Origin: Bacteroidales bacterium | GTDB taxonomy: Bacteria; Bacteroidota; Bacteroidia; Bacteroidales; WCHB1-69 | NCBI GenBank assembly: GCA_017962845.1 | Contig: JAGCUN010000015.1 | Location: 1-64,000 of the forward strand | DNA: 64,000 nucleotides | Reading direction: 5' to 3' | In this document: positions 1 to 7,778 of the stretch, one piece after another | Layout: the number at the start of each line of letters is the position of its first letter | Numbering within the stretch: the first letter of the stretch is position 1 | Notes under the pieces: generated by a model | Seen by the model: only the letters and a program-made list of their open reading frames with translations | What the model was told of the DNA's origin: nothing | Databases searched by the model: none | Made by a program: the position numbers and the translations under genes

Positions 1-164
1 GTTGGGTTAGTTATTTTTATTCACTATAATGAACGAATTTCGGGAATTGGCCTACGACATTCGAGCAGCTTCGTCCACAAGGGAAATCAAATGTTTCCAT
101 TTTTCTGATTGCCTTAAACAACCCACTGTAAAATCTTCACTACCTTCTATTTCAAAAAAAATTG

Positions 165-173
165 TAAATTTGC
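165..173 (+). promoter_or_regulatory. Bacteroidota -7 promoter box
   Basis: TAAATTTGC matches the Bacteroidota TAnnTTTG consensus and lies about 90 bases before the serine hydrolase start at 265. Bases 1-264 otherwise hold nothing recognisable. A GGAG-like purine stretch at 246-250 precedes the start. Confidence 0.5.
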
Positions 174-264
174 AACGTCGTTATCTTCTGGTTCTGTTTA
201 ATGGACTTCGGCGGAGTCGGATGGAACGTCGCGTAAATGTTAAAAAGGAGTCCCCGTTGTTTAT

Positions 265-1587
265 ATGAAACAGTATCGTAAATTATTAGTGCTCATACTC
301 TTACTAATAGTGAGTGGCAGCGTTCTTGCACAAGATCTTTTCGACAAGGCAAAATTGGACAATTACTTTGGTAAACTTGAAGAAAACAACAAGTTTATGG
401 GAAGTGTTGCCGTTGCGAAGAACGGGGAGATTATCTACACAAAAACCGTCGGCTTTGCTGATGTGGAAAACAATGTAAAAGCAACTGAAAAATCAAAATA
501 TAGAATTGGTTCCGTCTCGAAATCGTTTACAGCGGTTCTGGTTTTAAAGGCAGTTGAAGAAAAGAAAATAGACCTTGACCAAACGATTGACAAATGGTTT
601 CCGACAATCGCAAATTCCCAGAAAATAACCGTAAGGCATTTGCTAAGCCATAGGAGTGGAATTCACGATTTTACACACGACGAGGACTATCTGGCCTGGT
701 GTACGCAGCCCAAAACAGAAAAAGAAATGCTGGCAATTATCGAAAAAGGCGGCAGCGATTTTGAACCCGACAGCAAGTCCGATTACAGCAATTCGAACTA
801 TGTGTTATTGACCTACATACTTGAAAAGACTTTCTCCAAACCATATTCCGACTTGTTGCAGGAATACATTGCCAAGCCAATTGGTCTGACCGACACATAC
901 GTTTTTGGAAAAACCAATACGAACAACAACGAATGCCGATCATATCGTTTCTTGGGTTCTTGGAAGGTAGAAAACGAAACGGACTGGACTGTTCCGATGG
1001 GGGCAGGTGCCATAGTGTCAACGCCGACCGACTTGACAAAATTCGCAGACGCTTTGTTTGGTGGAAGGCTTCTGACTAATGAAAGTCTCGAAATCATGAA
1101 AAACATTAAGGATGACTATGGTCTCGGGTTGTTCGAGATTCCTTTTGGCGAAAATATAGGTTTAGGACACACGGGTGCCATAGATGGTTTTATTTCTGTT
1201 TATTCGCATTTTGCCGACGGAAATATTACGTATGCCTTGACTTCTAACGGGCTTAATTTTAAACTCGGAGATATTAAAAAGGCGGTCTTAGGCGCAGTTT
1301 ACGGCAAACCTTACGAGTTGCCAGAATTCTATAATGTGTCTTCGGAAGATTTGGACATTTATTTGGGGGTGTATGTTTCCAAGAAAATAGGTTTGGATTT
1401 TATTGTCACAAAAGAAGGAAACACTTTGATCGGGCAGATTGGAGATGATGCTATCCCGTTAGAGGCAGTTGACAAGGACAAATTCAGGTGCGACCAGATA
1501 GGGGCAAAAATTGAATTCAATCCGAAAAAGAATACAATGACTTTATTTCAATACGGGGCGAAATTAGTTTTACGAAGAAAAAAATAG
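265..1587 (+). CDS. Exported serine hydrolase, beta-lactamase/D-Ala-D-Ala carboxypeptidase fold
   Basis: This 440-residue protein belongs to the class C beta-lactamase-like family (PF00144: penicillin-binding proteins, esterases, D-aminopeptidases). A signal peptide covers about residues 1-22 and ends in VLAQ. The catalytic SxxK is S83-V-S-K86, the YxN motif is Y174-S-N176, and the third motif is H302-T-G304, so the active site looks complete. A C-terminal region of about 100 residues (340-440) resembles the small beta domain often found in these hydrolases. It probably acts in the periplasm or at the outer membrane. The substrate cannot be read from the sequence, and true beta-lactamase activity is not implied. 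It stands alone and converges with the gene on the other strand at 1607. Confidence 0.85.
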   Translation: MKQYRKLLVLILLLIVSGSVLAQDLFDKAKLDNYFGKLEENNKFMGSVAVAKNGEIIYTKTVGFADVENNVKATEKSKYRIGSVSKSFTAVLVLKAVEEKKIDLDQTIDKWFPTIANSQKITVRHLLSHRSGIHDFTHDEDYLAWCTQPKTEKEMLAIIEKGGSDFEPDSKSDYSNSNYVLLTYILEKTFSKPYSDLLQEYIAKPIGLTDTYVFGKTNTNNNECRSYRFLGSWKVENETDWTVPMGAGAIVSTPTDLTKFADALFGGRLLTNESLEIMKNIKDDYGLGLFEIPFGENIGLGHTGAIDGFISVYSHFADGNITYALTSNGLNFKLGDIKKAVLGAVYGKPYELPEFYNVSSEDLDIYLGVYVSKKIGLDFIVTKEGNTLIGQIGDDAIPLEAVDKDKFRCDQIGAKIEFNPKKNTMTLFQYGAKLVLRRKK

Positions 1588-1606
1588 TTTTCCGGTGAGT
1601 TGAACC

Positions 1607-1979
1607 CTATTTCACCATCCCCTCATACAATCTGAACAATTCCGCCACTATCTCGCTCTCCTCCATGTTGGATTTGAATCCGTAGGCTGCCATCACTGCT
1701 TTGTCGTTTTCCTGATGGGCGCGGCGCCCACCATCACGTGGTGCTCCGGACCGTGTATATGGCAGAACGGCAGTTCCATCATCCTGTTGAGGATTTCGAC
1801 GGGATTTCTTGACGACTCCGCCAGGCAGAGGCCGACGATAGTGTCCATCCCCGCCGAGTGGCATTCGGAGCAGACGTAATGACCGTTGACGCAACGGGTC
1901 TTGCTGTTCTCCTTTTTGTGGCAAAAATACACATTTTTTCAACGATTTCTTCTTGATCCTGTTTCTGATATACCTCCAC
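1607..1979 (-). pseudogene. DUF5714-like protein, broken by two single-base frameshifts
   Basis: Reading leftwards, a GTG at 1979 overlaps the macrodomain stop (TAGTG) and opens a frame reading MEVYQKQDQEEIVEKMCIF. One missing T in the run at about 1922-1926 then shifts the frame into CHKKENSKTRCVNGHYVCSE, followed by HGPEHHVMVGAA. The Cys/His pattern (CxxC-x8-CxNGHYVCxxCH and MHGPEHH-like) is that of DUF5714. A second one-base loss near 1700-1715 moves into the frame ending LFRLYEGMVK at 1607. Both shifts have the same sign. It could be genuine decay or assembly error in homopolymers. The translationally coupled start suggests it was the third gene of the sirtuin-macrodomain operon. The function of DUF5714 is unknown. 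Confidence 0.6.
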
Positions 1980-2776
1980 TATATTCCTTCATAAATCCTT
2001 TTGTCCTCATCCTTGAACACATTGAAAACCACCTGTCTGACGCTACAATCGGGATGCACGGTCAGGTAATTTTTGACGGTTTGCACGGCAATTCCCGCGG
2101 CCAACCGGTTCGGGAAGCGGAACTCGCCCGTGGAGATGCAGCAGAAGGCGATGCTTTCAAGATGGTTTTCATCGGCCAACTGCATAATGGAGCGATAGCA
2201 CGAGGCCAACTGCTCCTTTTGCATTGGTGTCGGAATGCCCGTCGGGACTATCGGGCCGACCGTGTGGATGACGTGTTTGCAAGGCAGGTTGTATGCCTTG
2301 GTGATTTTGGCAGTCCCCGTGGGTTCCATATGTCCTTGTTGCTGCATCAGTCGGTGACATTCCTCACGCAGCTGCACGCCCGCCGCCGAATGGATGGCGT
2401 TGTCGATACACCCGTGCAACGGATGGAAACAACCCAGCATCTGCGCATTGGCGGCGTTGACGATGGCATCCACGCGGAGACGGGTGATGTCGCCCTGCCA
2501 TAACAACAATTGTTTTCCTGTAGGGGCGAAAAATTTTTCGCCCCTACAAACACCCTCAATATCATCCAATTTCACCACACCCTTCTCTTGCAATTGCGCT
2601 TGCAATTCCTCGTCCTGCAGACGCAGGAATTCCTCGCTCACGGGTTTGGGTTCGCGCACGTTGCGCAGGGCGCGGAACAGATCGCGCTTGCCTTGTTCGG
2701 TCGTGGGGATTTCCATTTCGGAATATTGCAGATCTTCCTTTATCAAATAATCAATTAAAAAATCTAAACGATTCAT
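1979..2776 (-). CDS. Zinc-containing macrodomain protein, ADP-ribose hydrolase
   Basis: This 265-residue protein is predicted to remove ADP-ribose from modified proteins. Residues 107-110 are the macrodomain NAAN motif. The following LGC(116)FHPLH(121)GC(123) segment matches the Cys/His/Cys zinc site of the Zn-macrodomains that accompany class M sirtuins. An N-terminal helical region (1-75) is normal for this group. The start is taken at the ATG of MNRLDF rather than an upstream in-frame TTG at 2782. Residues 77-86 (CRGEKFFAPT) are encoded exactly by a 30 bp perfect palindrome and look like an insertion before the first core strand (LLLWQGDIT). The gene lies 31 bases after the sirtuin gene, which points to a writer/eraser pair for ADP-ribosylation. 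Confidence 0.88.
   Translation of the reverse strand: MNRLDFLIDYLIKEDLQYSEMEIPTTEQGKRDLFRALRNVREPKPVSEEFLRLQDEELQAQLQEKGVVKLDDIEGVCRGEKFFAPTGKQLLLWQGDITRLRVDAIVNAANAQMLGCFHPLHGCIDNAIHSAAGVQLREECHRLMQQQGHMEPTGTAKITKAYNLPCKHVIHTVGPIVPTGIPTPMQKEQLASCYRSIMQLADENHLESIAFCCISTGEFRFPNRLAAGIAVQTVKNYLTVHPDCSVRQVVFNVFKDEDKRIYEGI
2519..2548. repeat. 30 bp perfect palindrome inside the macrodomain gene
   Basis: The sequence is TGTAGGGGCGAAAAA followed at once by its exact reverse complement, with no spacer. On the minus strand it fills codons 77-86 of the macrodomain gene in phase and without a stop. No other copy was seen in this window. Confidence 0.9.
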
Positions 2777-2807
2777 TATCAATAATTAAAATAAACAGAT
2801 CAACGAA

Positions 2808-3641
2808 TCAACAATTCAACATCCTTTCCAACACCTCCCCAATATCCCCGTCAATCACAATCGACCTGTCCTTGATCTGGTCCACGGTGAATGCCTCGCC
2901 GAGGTTGATGGTGGCGTAGATGGCATTCGGGTTTTGCATCGTCCATTGGATGAACGGAATTTTGAAAACGATGGGGGTGTTCCCGCCGCTGCCCAAATCC
3001 AGAAACAATATTTTGCCGTTCAAATGCCGTCTGATGAAATCCGCATACCGTTTCGATGCCGCGTGCCAGCCTTCGTCCTCCACGAAGGTTTCGTCCGACC
3101 GCAGGTTCATCGCCATCGGACCGCCACACACGGGGCATTTCGGTACCAATTCCGACGGAATCCGCATATCCATTTGTTCCGCAATCATCCGTTTGATCAC
3201 ATCCTCGTTGTCGTAGGTCTTTGGGTGACAAGGTTTTGCGCATTGGAACAGTCCGTAGTCGCCTTGCGTGTAGAACAGCCGCTTTTTGTCAAAACCCGCT
3301 TTTTGGAACTGGTGATCGACATTGGTGGTGATGACGAAATGGTCCTTGTCTTTCAGGAGTTTGAGTAGGTTGTCATACACGGGTTTCGGGGCGGGCACGT
3401 AGCGGTTGTAGTAGATATGGCGGCTCCAGTAGGCCCAATGTTCCTCCTCGGAGGGAAACGGATAGAAGCCCGCCGAGTACATGTCGGTGAAGCCGTATTG
3501 GCGGATGAAATCGGCAAAGTGCTGCTGGAAACGCTCGCCGGAGTAGGTGAACCCCGCTGCGGTTGACAGTCCCGCGCCGGCCCCGACGACGATGGCATCG
3601 GCTTCGCGCAAAGTTTTCCGTAGTTTTTCTATTTCCGTCAT
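2808..3641 (-). CDS. Class M sirtuin (SirTM-like), probable protein ADP-ribosyltransferase
   Basis: This 277-residue Sir2-family protein has the NAD-binding GAGAGLS (residues 20-26), TTNVDH (105-110, the TQNID position) and a four-Cys zinc site (C134, C138, C169, C172). At the place where canonical deacetylase sirtuins have the catalytic HG, it reads Q126-G127. Loss of that His, together with a linked macrodomain gene, is the known pattern of class M sirtuins, which transfer ADP-ribose to protein substrates (characterised in Staphylococcus and Streptococcus, where the target is a lipoylated GcvH-like carrier). No GcvH-L or lipoate ligase gene is beside it here, so the substrate is open. It is the first gene of an operon with its own promoter. 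Confidence 0.85.
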   Translation of the reverse strand: MTEIEKLRKTLREADAIVVGAGAGLSTAAGFTYSGERFQQHFADFIRQYGFTDMYSAGFYPFPSEEEHWAYWSRHIYYNRYVPAPKPVYDNLLKLLKDKDHFVITTNVDHQFQKAGFDKKRLFYTQGDYGLFQCAKPCHPKTYDNEDVIKRMIAEQMDMRIPSELVPKCPVCGGPMAMNLRSDETFVEDEGWHAASKRYADFIRRHLNGKILFLDLGSGGNTPIVFKIPFIQWTMQNPNAIYATINLGEAFTVDQIKDRSIVIDGDIGEVLERMLNC

Positions 3642-3659
3642 GATTCTTTATTTGTAACT

Positions 3660-3668
3660 GCAAAGATA
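3660..3668 (-). promoter_or_regulatory. -7 promoter box for the sirtuin-macrodomain operon
   Basis: TATCTTTGC on the minus strand ends 19 bases before the sirtuin ATG at 3641. Confidence 0.65.
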
Positions 3669-3680
3669 CGATATTTACCG

Positions 3681-3720
3681 AAAAAACGGGCAGACTTTTT
3701 CGCTGGAGTCCGCCCGTTTT
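3681..3720 (-). terminator. Rho-independent terminator, probably bidirectional
   Basis: Two 14-base arms (3683-3696 and 3707-3720; one G-T pair, otherwise complementary) with a 10-base loop are flanked by A and T runs on both sides. It sits just below the NTF2-like gene fragment and above the sirtuin promoter, so it probably ended the gene of which the fragment is a remnant. Confidence 0.65.
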
Positions 3721-3757
3721 GCATTATGTTATTGAAGATTGTCTCCGCGACGGGATA

Positions 3758-3916
3758 TTATTGGGGGAAGTTGTACTTGCCGTTCTGGTGTTTCCACTCA
3801 CTTTCGGGGGCGATGGTCTCCATCACATCCCAATGCTCAGCAATCTTGCCGTTCTCGATGCGGAAGAGGTCGTAATAGGAGGTGGGCTGTCCAGCAAAGG
3901 CACCTTCACTGACGGT
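3758..3916 (-). pseudogene. C-terminal remnant of an NTF2-like (SnoaL-like) protein
   Basis: A stop-bounded reading of 52 codons ends at a TAA (3758-3760). It contains VSEGAFAGQPTSYYDLFRIE followed by NGKIAEHWDVMETIAPESEW, the typical C-terminal end of SnoaL-like/NTF2-like proteins that are often annotated as ester cyclases. An in-frame TGA lies directly upstream (3917-3919) and no start codon or N-terminal half is present. A terminator follows it. I read it as a truncated gene remnant, not as an expressed gene. Confidence 0.6.
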
Positions 3917-3963
3917 TCATTTCTTGTTGCTTTTTGTTGCCGCCGCAAACTTGTTTCTAACGG

Positions 3964-4599
3964 TTATTTATCCATATTCATTTTCCGACGGATGTTCTCA
4001 GCGAGGAAGGCGGCGATAGCCTCGGGGGAAAAGCTTCCCACATTGATGGTGATGTCGTAATTGCGTGCGTCGTAACGAGATACACCAGCAAAGTCTTTGG
4101 TGAACGCCTCACGGGCTTCGTCCGTCTCGTCAATCTGCTTGGCGGCGGCTTTCTCATCTATACCGTTACGGAGTGCCACATTTTTGATGCGGATGTCGCG
4201 TTTAGCGATAATGAATACCTTTATGGCATCGGGATTGTCTTTGAAAACATGGAAGGCCGAGCGACCAACGATAATACACGATTCCTGTTGTGCCAGATTG
4301 CGCATTATTTCTGCCTCAGCGTAGTAAAGTTCCCGCGAAGTAACCTTTTTGTCTTCTGGCTGATAGGCTTCGCCAACGGCACTAAACTGGCGGTAGAATT
4401 GGCAGAAGTCATCCCAAAGATTCGTCTTTTTCGCTTTAAGGCGTTCAATTTCATCGTAGTTGAGATTATATTTTTCCGACAGACACTCAAGGATGGCCTT
4501 GTCATAGACTTTCAAACCGAGCATCTCGCCCAGATGGTAGGCCACTTCCCTGCCGCCGCTACCGCTCTCACGGTTGATGGTAATAATAATTTTGCTCAT
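3964..4599 (-). CDS. Cytidylate-kinase-like family protein
   Basis: This 211-residue protein belongs to the P-loop cytidylate kinase-like family (PF13189), which is common in gut bacteria and has no defined substrate. The nucleotide-binding segment near the N-terminus is ITINRESGSGGREVA, a Walker-A-like GSGG loop. Later blocks (CIIVGRSAFHVF, KVFIIAKRDIRIKN) fit the family. It is probably cytoplasmic. It is a single-gene unit with its own promoter, between two gene remnants. It is unlikely to be the essential Cmk, which has a different motif set. Confidence 0.75.
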   Translation of the reverse strand: MSKIIITINRESGSGGREVAYHLGEMLGLKVYDKAILECLSEKYNLNYDEIERLKAKKTNLWDDFCQFYRQFSAVGEAYQPEDKKVTSRELYYAEAEIMRNLAQQESCIIVGRSAFHVFKDNPDAIKVFIIAKRDIRIKNVALRNGIDEKAAAKQIDETDEAREAFTKDFAGVSRYDARNYDITINVGSFSPEAIAAFLAENIRRKMNMDK

Positions 4600-4633
4600 T
4601 GTATTGTTTTTATATTTCTATCATTTTCAAAGT

Positions 4634-4642
4634 GCAAAAGTA
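4634..4642 (-). promoter_or_regulatory. -7 promoter box for the cytidylate-kinase-like gene
   Basis: TACTTTTGC on the minus strand lies 35 bases before the ATG at 4599. Confidence 0.55.
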
Positions 4643-4683
4643 TAAAAAATTCTATATACAATGAAGTTCAATATTTTTGAAAT

Positions 4684-4746
4684 CTATTGCGACCCGCCGA
4701 CGAAACTGCCGGCCCCGACCAAAAGAATGTTTTTGAGGATGGTCAT
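4684..4746 (-). pseudogene. N-terminal remnant of a FluC/CrcB fluoride channel gene
   Basis: A 20-codon reading starts at ATG 4746 and gives MTILKNILLVGAGSFVGGSQ before a TAG. This closely resembles the first transmembrane helix of FluC/CrcB fluoride exporters (ILLVGAGGFxGS followed by xRY). The stop falls where the conserved Arg-Tyr should come and no downstream FluC sequence follows. It is too short for certainty. I call it a probable truncated gene remnant. Confidence 0.4.
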
Positions 4747-4789
4747 GAATGGTTTGATTTTCTAATTACCAACTTTTGTTCCAAACTTT

Positions 4790-5248
4790 TCAGTTTTCCG
4801 CAGCCTGGCATCTCTGATTCAACAACTTCAGCTCTTCTATCAAGTTCAGGTATTCAGAAGAAAATAGGTAATCAATTTCATGACAGATTCGTTTGCTGTA
4901 AACTTTCTTGCCTTTGGAATAGCATGTGATGCCAATCACGGGTTGACCGGTTTCCACTTTCTCACTGTTCTTCCTGATGATGGGTGGGTTGTCAAAAAAG
5001 GCGGCTTTTATCATTGGTAGAATATTCGCCGCTGTTGTATCGGAAAGCGGATAGGCACAAACCTTCCCGTACTCTTTGTCGCCAATGGTTATCGTCTCTT
5101 TTGACTTTAGGTAATCAAAATCAAAAGAACATAATTCGTCGAGATAATACATTTCAATACGGTCGATGGTTTGGAATTTGATATTCGATTGGGCCACCAC
5201 CTGAGTGAAGAAACAAAACGACAACAATATGGTGATAAACTTTTTCAT
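4790..5248 (-). CDS. Small exported protein of unknown function
   Basis: This 152-residue protein has a clear signal peptide (MKKFITILLSFCFFTQVVAQ, cleavage after about residue 19). The mature part is polar, has four Cys (near residues 41, 64, 109 and 121) and ends in a charged helix. I recognise no family. It is probably periplasmic. It has its own promoter 32 bases upstream and stands alone, followed by the FluC-like remnant. Confidence 0.6.
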   Translation of the reverse strand: MKKFITILLSFCFFTQVVAQSNIKFQTIDRIEMYYLDELCSFDFDYLKSKETITIGDKEYGKVCAYPLSDTTAANILPMIKAAFFDNPPIIRKNSEKVETGQPVIGITCYSKGKKVYSKRICHEIDYLFSSEYLNLIEELKLLNQRCQAAEN

Positions 5249-5279
5249 ATTGAGTTTTATATCAAAATATTATGACCTT

Positions 5280-5288
5280 GCAAAAATA
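5280..5288 (-). promoter_or_regulatory. -7 promoter box for the small exported protein
   Basis: TATTTTTGC on the minus strand lies 31 bases before the ATG at 5248. The rest of 5289-5480 is AT-rich. A stop-bounded minus-strand stretch reading YLHIVEMVHALEHELY (about 5345-5395) is too short to name. Confidence 0.55.
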
Positions 5289-5489
5289 CACTATTTCTTT
5301 TGCATGGCAAAGTACATATACATTTATCCCAAACTTTATTCTTTTGTCAATACAACTCGTGCTCCAGCGCATGTACCATCTCAACGATGTGTAGATAGTT
5401 TTTTTATAACATATTGAATACCAATATATTACCCCCCCATATTTTCAAAAAAATTATAGCTAATCTGTTGGAAATGAGAAAATAATGTG

Positions 5490-5498
5490 TAATTTTGC
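5490..5498 (+). promoter_or_regulatory. -7 promoter box for the YD-repeat protein
   Basis: TAATTTTGC lies 27 bases before the ATG at 5526, with a TTG at 5468-5470 in the -33 region. Confidence 0.6.
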
Positions 5499-5525
5499 AG
5501 CATTCAAATTCACAATCCCATCAAT

Positions 5526-7622
5526 ATGAAAAAGTTATTCCCATTGTTTCTTATCCTCATACTCGCTATCACCCCGCCGGCTCTATCCCAAACAGATGCT
5601 GATTTTCAATATATAGATAGTTTGATAGCGGCAGGCGAGTATGAGCAGGCACGCCACTTTGCCACTGACAAATACCAACAAATCTCCACCAATGCAGCTG
5701 AATACAGTGATGTTTTACGCTTGTTGTTAGCAGTGAATTGGTCGTGTGAGTACTGGCTGCGAATGAACTGCGATTATTCCAATAGCCTGTCCATCAACAA
5801 AGAGCTGGAACACCTCATTAATCAGAATAAGAAATTCATAAGGCAAGATTTGTTGTATTTCATTTATCGTAATATGACCGTCAATCACACTGGGCTGGGA
5901 CAATACGATGAAGCTCAAAAGTACAGAGATCTACTTTATAAAGCTCACAAAAAGGGAAAATTACCCTGTGATGAAGAGTTGTGCCACTATTACAATTTTG
6001 ACTTTTTCAGGATCGATACTCTAAATATCTGGGGATATGAATGGTACGACAAGTTGCCGAAAGATCGTTTCTCCACCAGTTTCACCAAGGTGGTCTATTA
6101 CGTTTATAGCACCCATCCCGACGGCAGCGACAAAGACCAGCTCTACCGCCTGCATTTGATTATGTTTCACGGGACAGATATGCCTTTCGACTACATCATG
6201 GAGAAACATATCTCAACGGAAAACGGCGAAATGCGAAGCTCCATGTACGATTACACCTACAAGGAAAACATCGACTACGAAAAATTACACAACGACGTAA
6301 TGAAGATTGTCAAGGGTGGCAATCAAACCGACACTCGACAAAATTCTCATTATAAGGCAATTGAGGATTTTATCCCCGATACTGTCGGTATATCCGCAGA
6401 AGCAGTTGAAGCACGGGAGAAAACCGAGTACGTGGCAAAAAAACCTTACAAGGAATATGACATTGGGTATGATTTTATCCTCTCTTCTTCATACAATTAT
6501 GGTCATTTGAACATCTCACTGAACGGAACGGTCAAGTCGGTAGTGCAAACCGAAATGCCCGCTTCCTTATTGAAAAAGGCCAATTCTTCAGAGAAGGTTT
6601 CTGTCCGCCAGCAAACATGGAAGTTTTCCCCAACGGGGCAATTGTCCCTTTGCCATATCAACAAGACCACCCTAAAGGATATTTTAGACTACGATATCAA
6701 TGATGACAATACTTTGTCTGACGACAATTTTGAGTCAACAGACACAATCGCTTATTACTGCTTTAACTCCCTCGGTCAAATAAGGATAGACATCAATGAA
6801 ATCTCTAGTTGCAAAGAGACTTTCGAATATGACCCAAACGGACACTTGACCAAAGTGGCGACTTATTTTTGGGATAATGATATTCTGATTGAGACGTTGA
6901 TTTCGCTAAATGATGATGGAAAGCCTGTGCGAGTGGAAAGAAGAAGGAACGGCGTGAAAATCGCTGGTGTCGTTGACGCCTATTGTTATGATGAACGGGG
7001 CAATAGGGTGTCGCACCAGATGAACAATGGCAAAGCTGTGCAATGGATGGATTATTATGAGTATGACAGCTTGGACAATGTGATTTTCAAGGGACGCTGC
7101 CATGGTTACCGAGGAAACAATAACAGCTGCGAGTGCAAGAGATTTCAGAAGAATGAAGGGTATGAATATGATGACCAGCATAATATGACCCGTAAATACT
7201 CCATCGGGGACTGGAAACCCAGCGGATGGGACAATTATTACCAATACGACAGCGAAGGAAGAGAGATTGAGTACAAGAATTATGATGTACGAGGTAAGCA
7301 ACGCACCTTTGACCGTCATATTCAAACTACGTACGATTCTGCCGGTAGAATAGTGAAGAAAGAGGCTTTATTAGGGAATTTTCGGCCCGAAGAATTCGTT
7401 TTCATTGATTCAGAAAAGGAAGAATGGGTGTATGACGAGTATGGCAATCTGGTGGAGCATGTCGTTTATGAAACAAAAGCCAAGCTACACAAAATTGTCC
7501 GCTACCAATACAGCTACGACCCACATGGCAATTGGGTGAAACGTGTGCAGTATGAAGGCGCCAGCGATGATTCGATGACCGCAACGGAAGTTTTGGAGCG
7601 CAAGATTGAGTATTACAAATAG
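5526..7622 (+). CDS. Large exported protein with YD (RHS-type) repeats
   Basis: This 698-residue protein has an N-terminal signal peptide (about residues 1-21, ending ALSQ). The first 250 residues look helical, with a TPR-like character (EYEQARHFATDKYQQ, YDEAQKYRDLLYKA). From about residue 430 to the end there is a series of YD-type repeats: YDPNGHLTKV, YDERGNRVSH, YDSLDNVIFK, YDDQHNMTRK, YDSEGREIEY, YDSAGRIVKK, YDEYGNLVEH, YDPHGNWVKR. Such repeats build beta-wrapped shells in RHS/teneurin proteins. In Bacteroidota short runs are common in secreted proteins of unknown role. There is no toxin domain after the repeats and no T9SS signal. It is monocistronic. Confidence 0.75.
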   Translation: MKKLFPLFLILILAITPPALSQTDADFQYIDSLIAAGEYEQARHFATDKYQQISTNAAEYSDVLRLLLAVNWSCEYWLRMNCDYSNSLSINKELEHLINQNKKFIRQDLLYFIYRNMTVNHTGLGQYDEAQKYRDLLYKAHKKGKLPCDEELCHYYNFDFFRIDTLNIWGYEWYDKLPKDRFSTSFTKVVYYVYSTHPDGSDKDQLYRLHLIMFHGTDMPFDYIMEKHISTENGEMRSSMYDYTYKENIDYEKLHNDVMKIVKGGNQTDTRQNSHYKAIEDFIPDTVGISAEAVEAREKTEYVAKKPYKEYDIGYDFILSSSYNYGHLNISLNGTVKSVVQTEMPASLLKKANSSEKVSVRQQTWKFSPTGQLSLCHINKTTLKDILDYDINDDNTLSDDNFESTDTIAYYCFNSLGQIRIDINEISSCKETFEYDPNGHLTKVATYFWDNDILIETLISLNDDGKPVRVERRRNGVKIAGVVDAYCYDERGNRVSHQMNNGKAVQWMDYYEYDSLDNVIFKGRCHGYRGNNNSCECKRFQKNEGYEYDDQHNMTRKYSIGDWKPSGWDNYYQYDSEGREIEYKNYDVRGKQRTFDRHIQTTYDSAGRIVKKEALLGNFRPEEFVFIDSEKEEWVYDEYGNLVEHVVYETKAKLHKIVRYQYSYDPHGNWVKRVQYEGASDDSMTATEVLERKIEYYK

Positions 7623-7670
7623 CTGACAACTAAGGCGTTAGCAAATCAGATAGCTTTCGCGCCGTTTGTA

Positions 7671-7778
7671 CTACGGGTGGATCCCCCCCCCGCAAAACCG
7701 CTTCAACACCTCTTCGTCTAGCCGCTGCACGGTCCACTCGTCCATCGGGATGGCGCCGATGCTGCGATAGACTTTAGT
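7671..7778 (-). pseudogene. C-terminal remnant of a GNAT acetyltransferase
   Basis: Directly after the msrA stop, in another frame, the minus strand reads VYRSIGAIPMDEWTVQRLDE and then EVLKRF before a stop at 7671. This is the usual C-terminal end of small GNAT N-acetyltransferases (FYxSLGAxPMDEWTVYRL). The rest of that gene is absent. A run of nine C (7683-7691) lies inside the fragment. I interpret it as a deletion remnant fused to the msrA end. Confidence 0.5.

Noticed and set aside
29..268. 79-codon forward frame before the serine hydrolase
   Set aside because: No recognisable domain, a promoter box lies inside it, and it overlaps the start of the real gene.
1886..2503. Long forward frame opposite the macrodomain gene
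   Set aside because: It is the antisense of a conserved coding region with a clear protein family on the minus strand.
5345..5395. Minus-strand peptide YLHIVEMVHALEHELY as another gene remnant
   Set aside because: Only 16 residues with no family match; too short to support.
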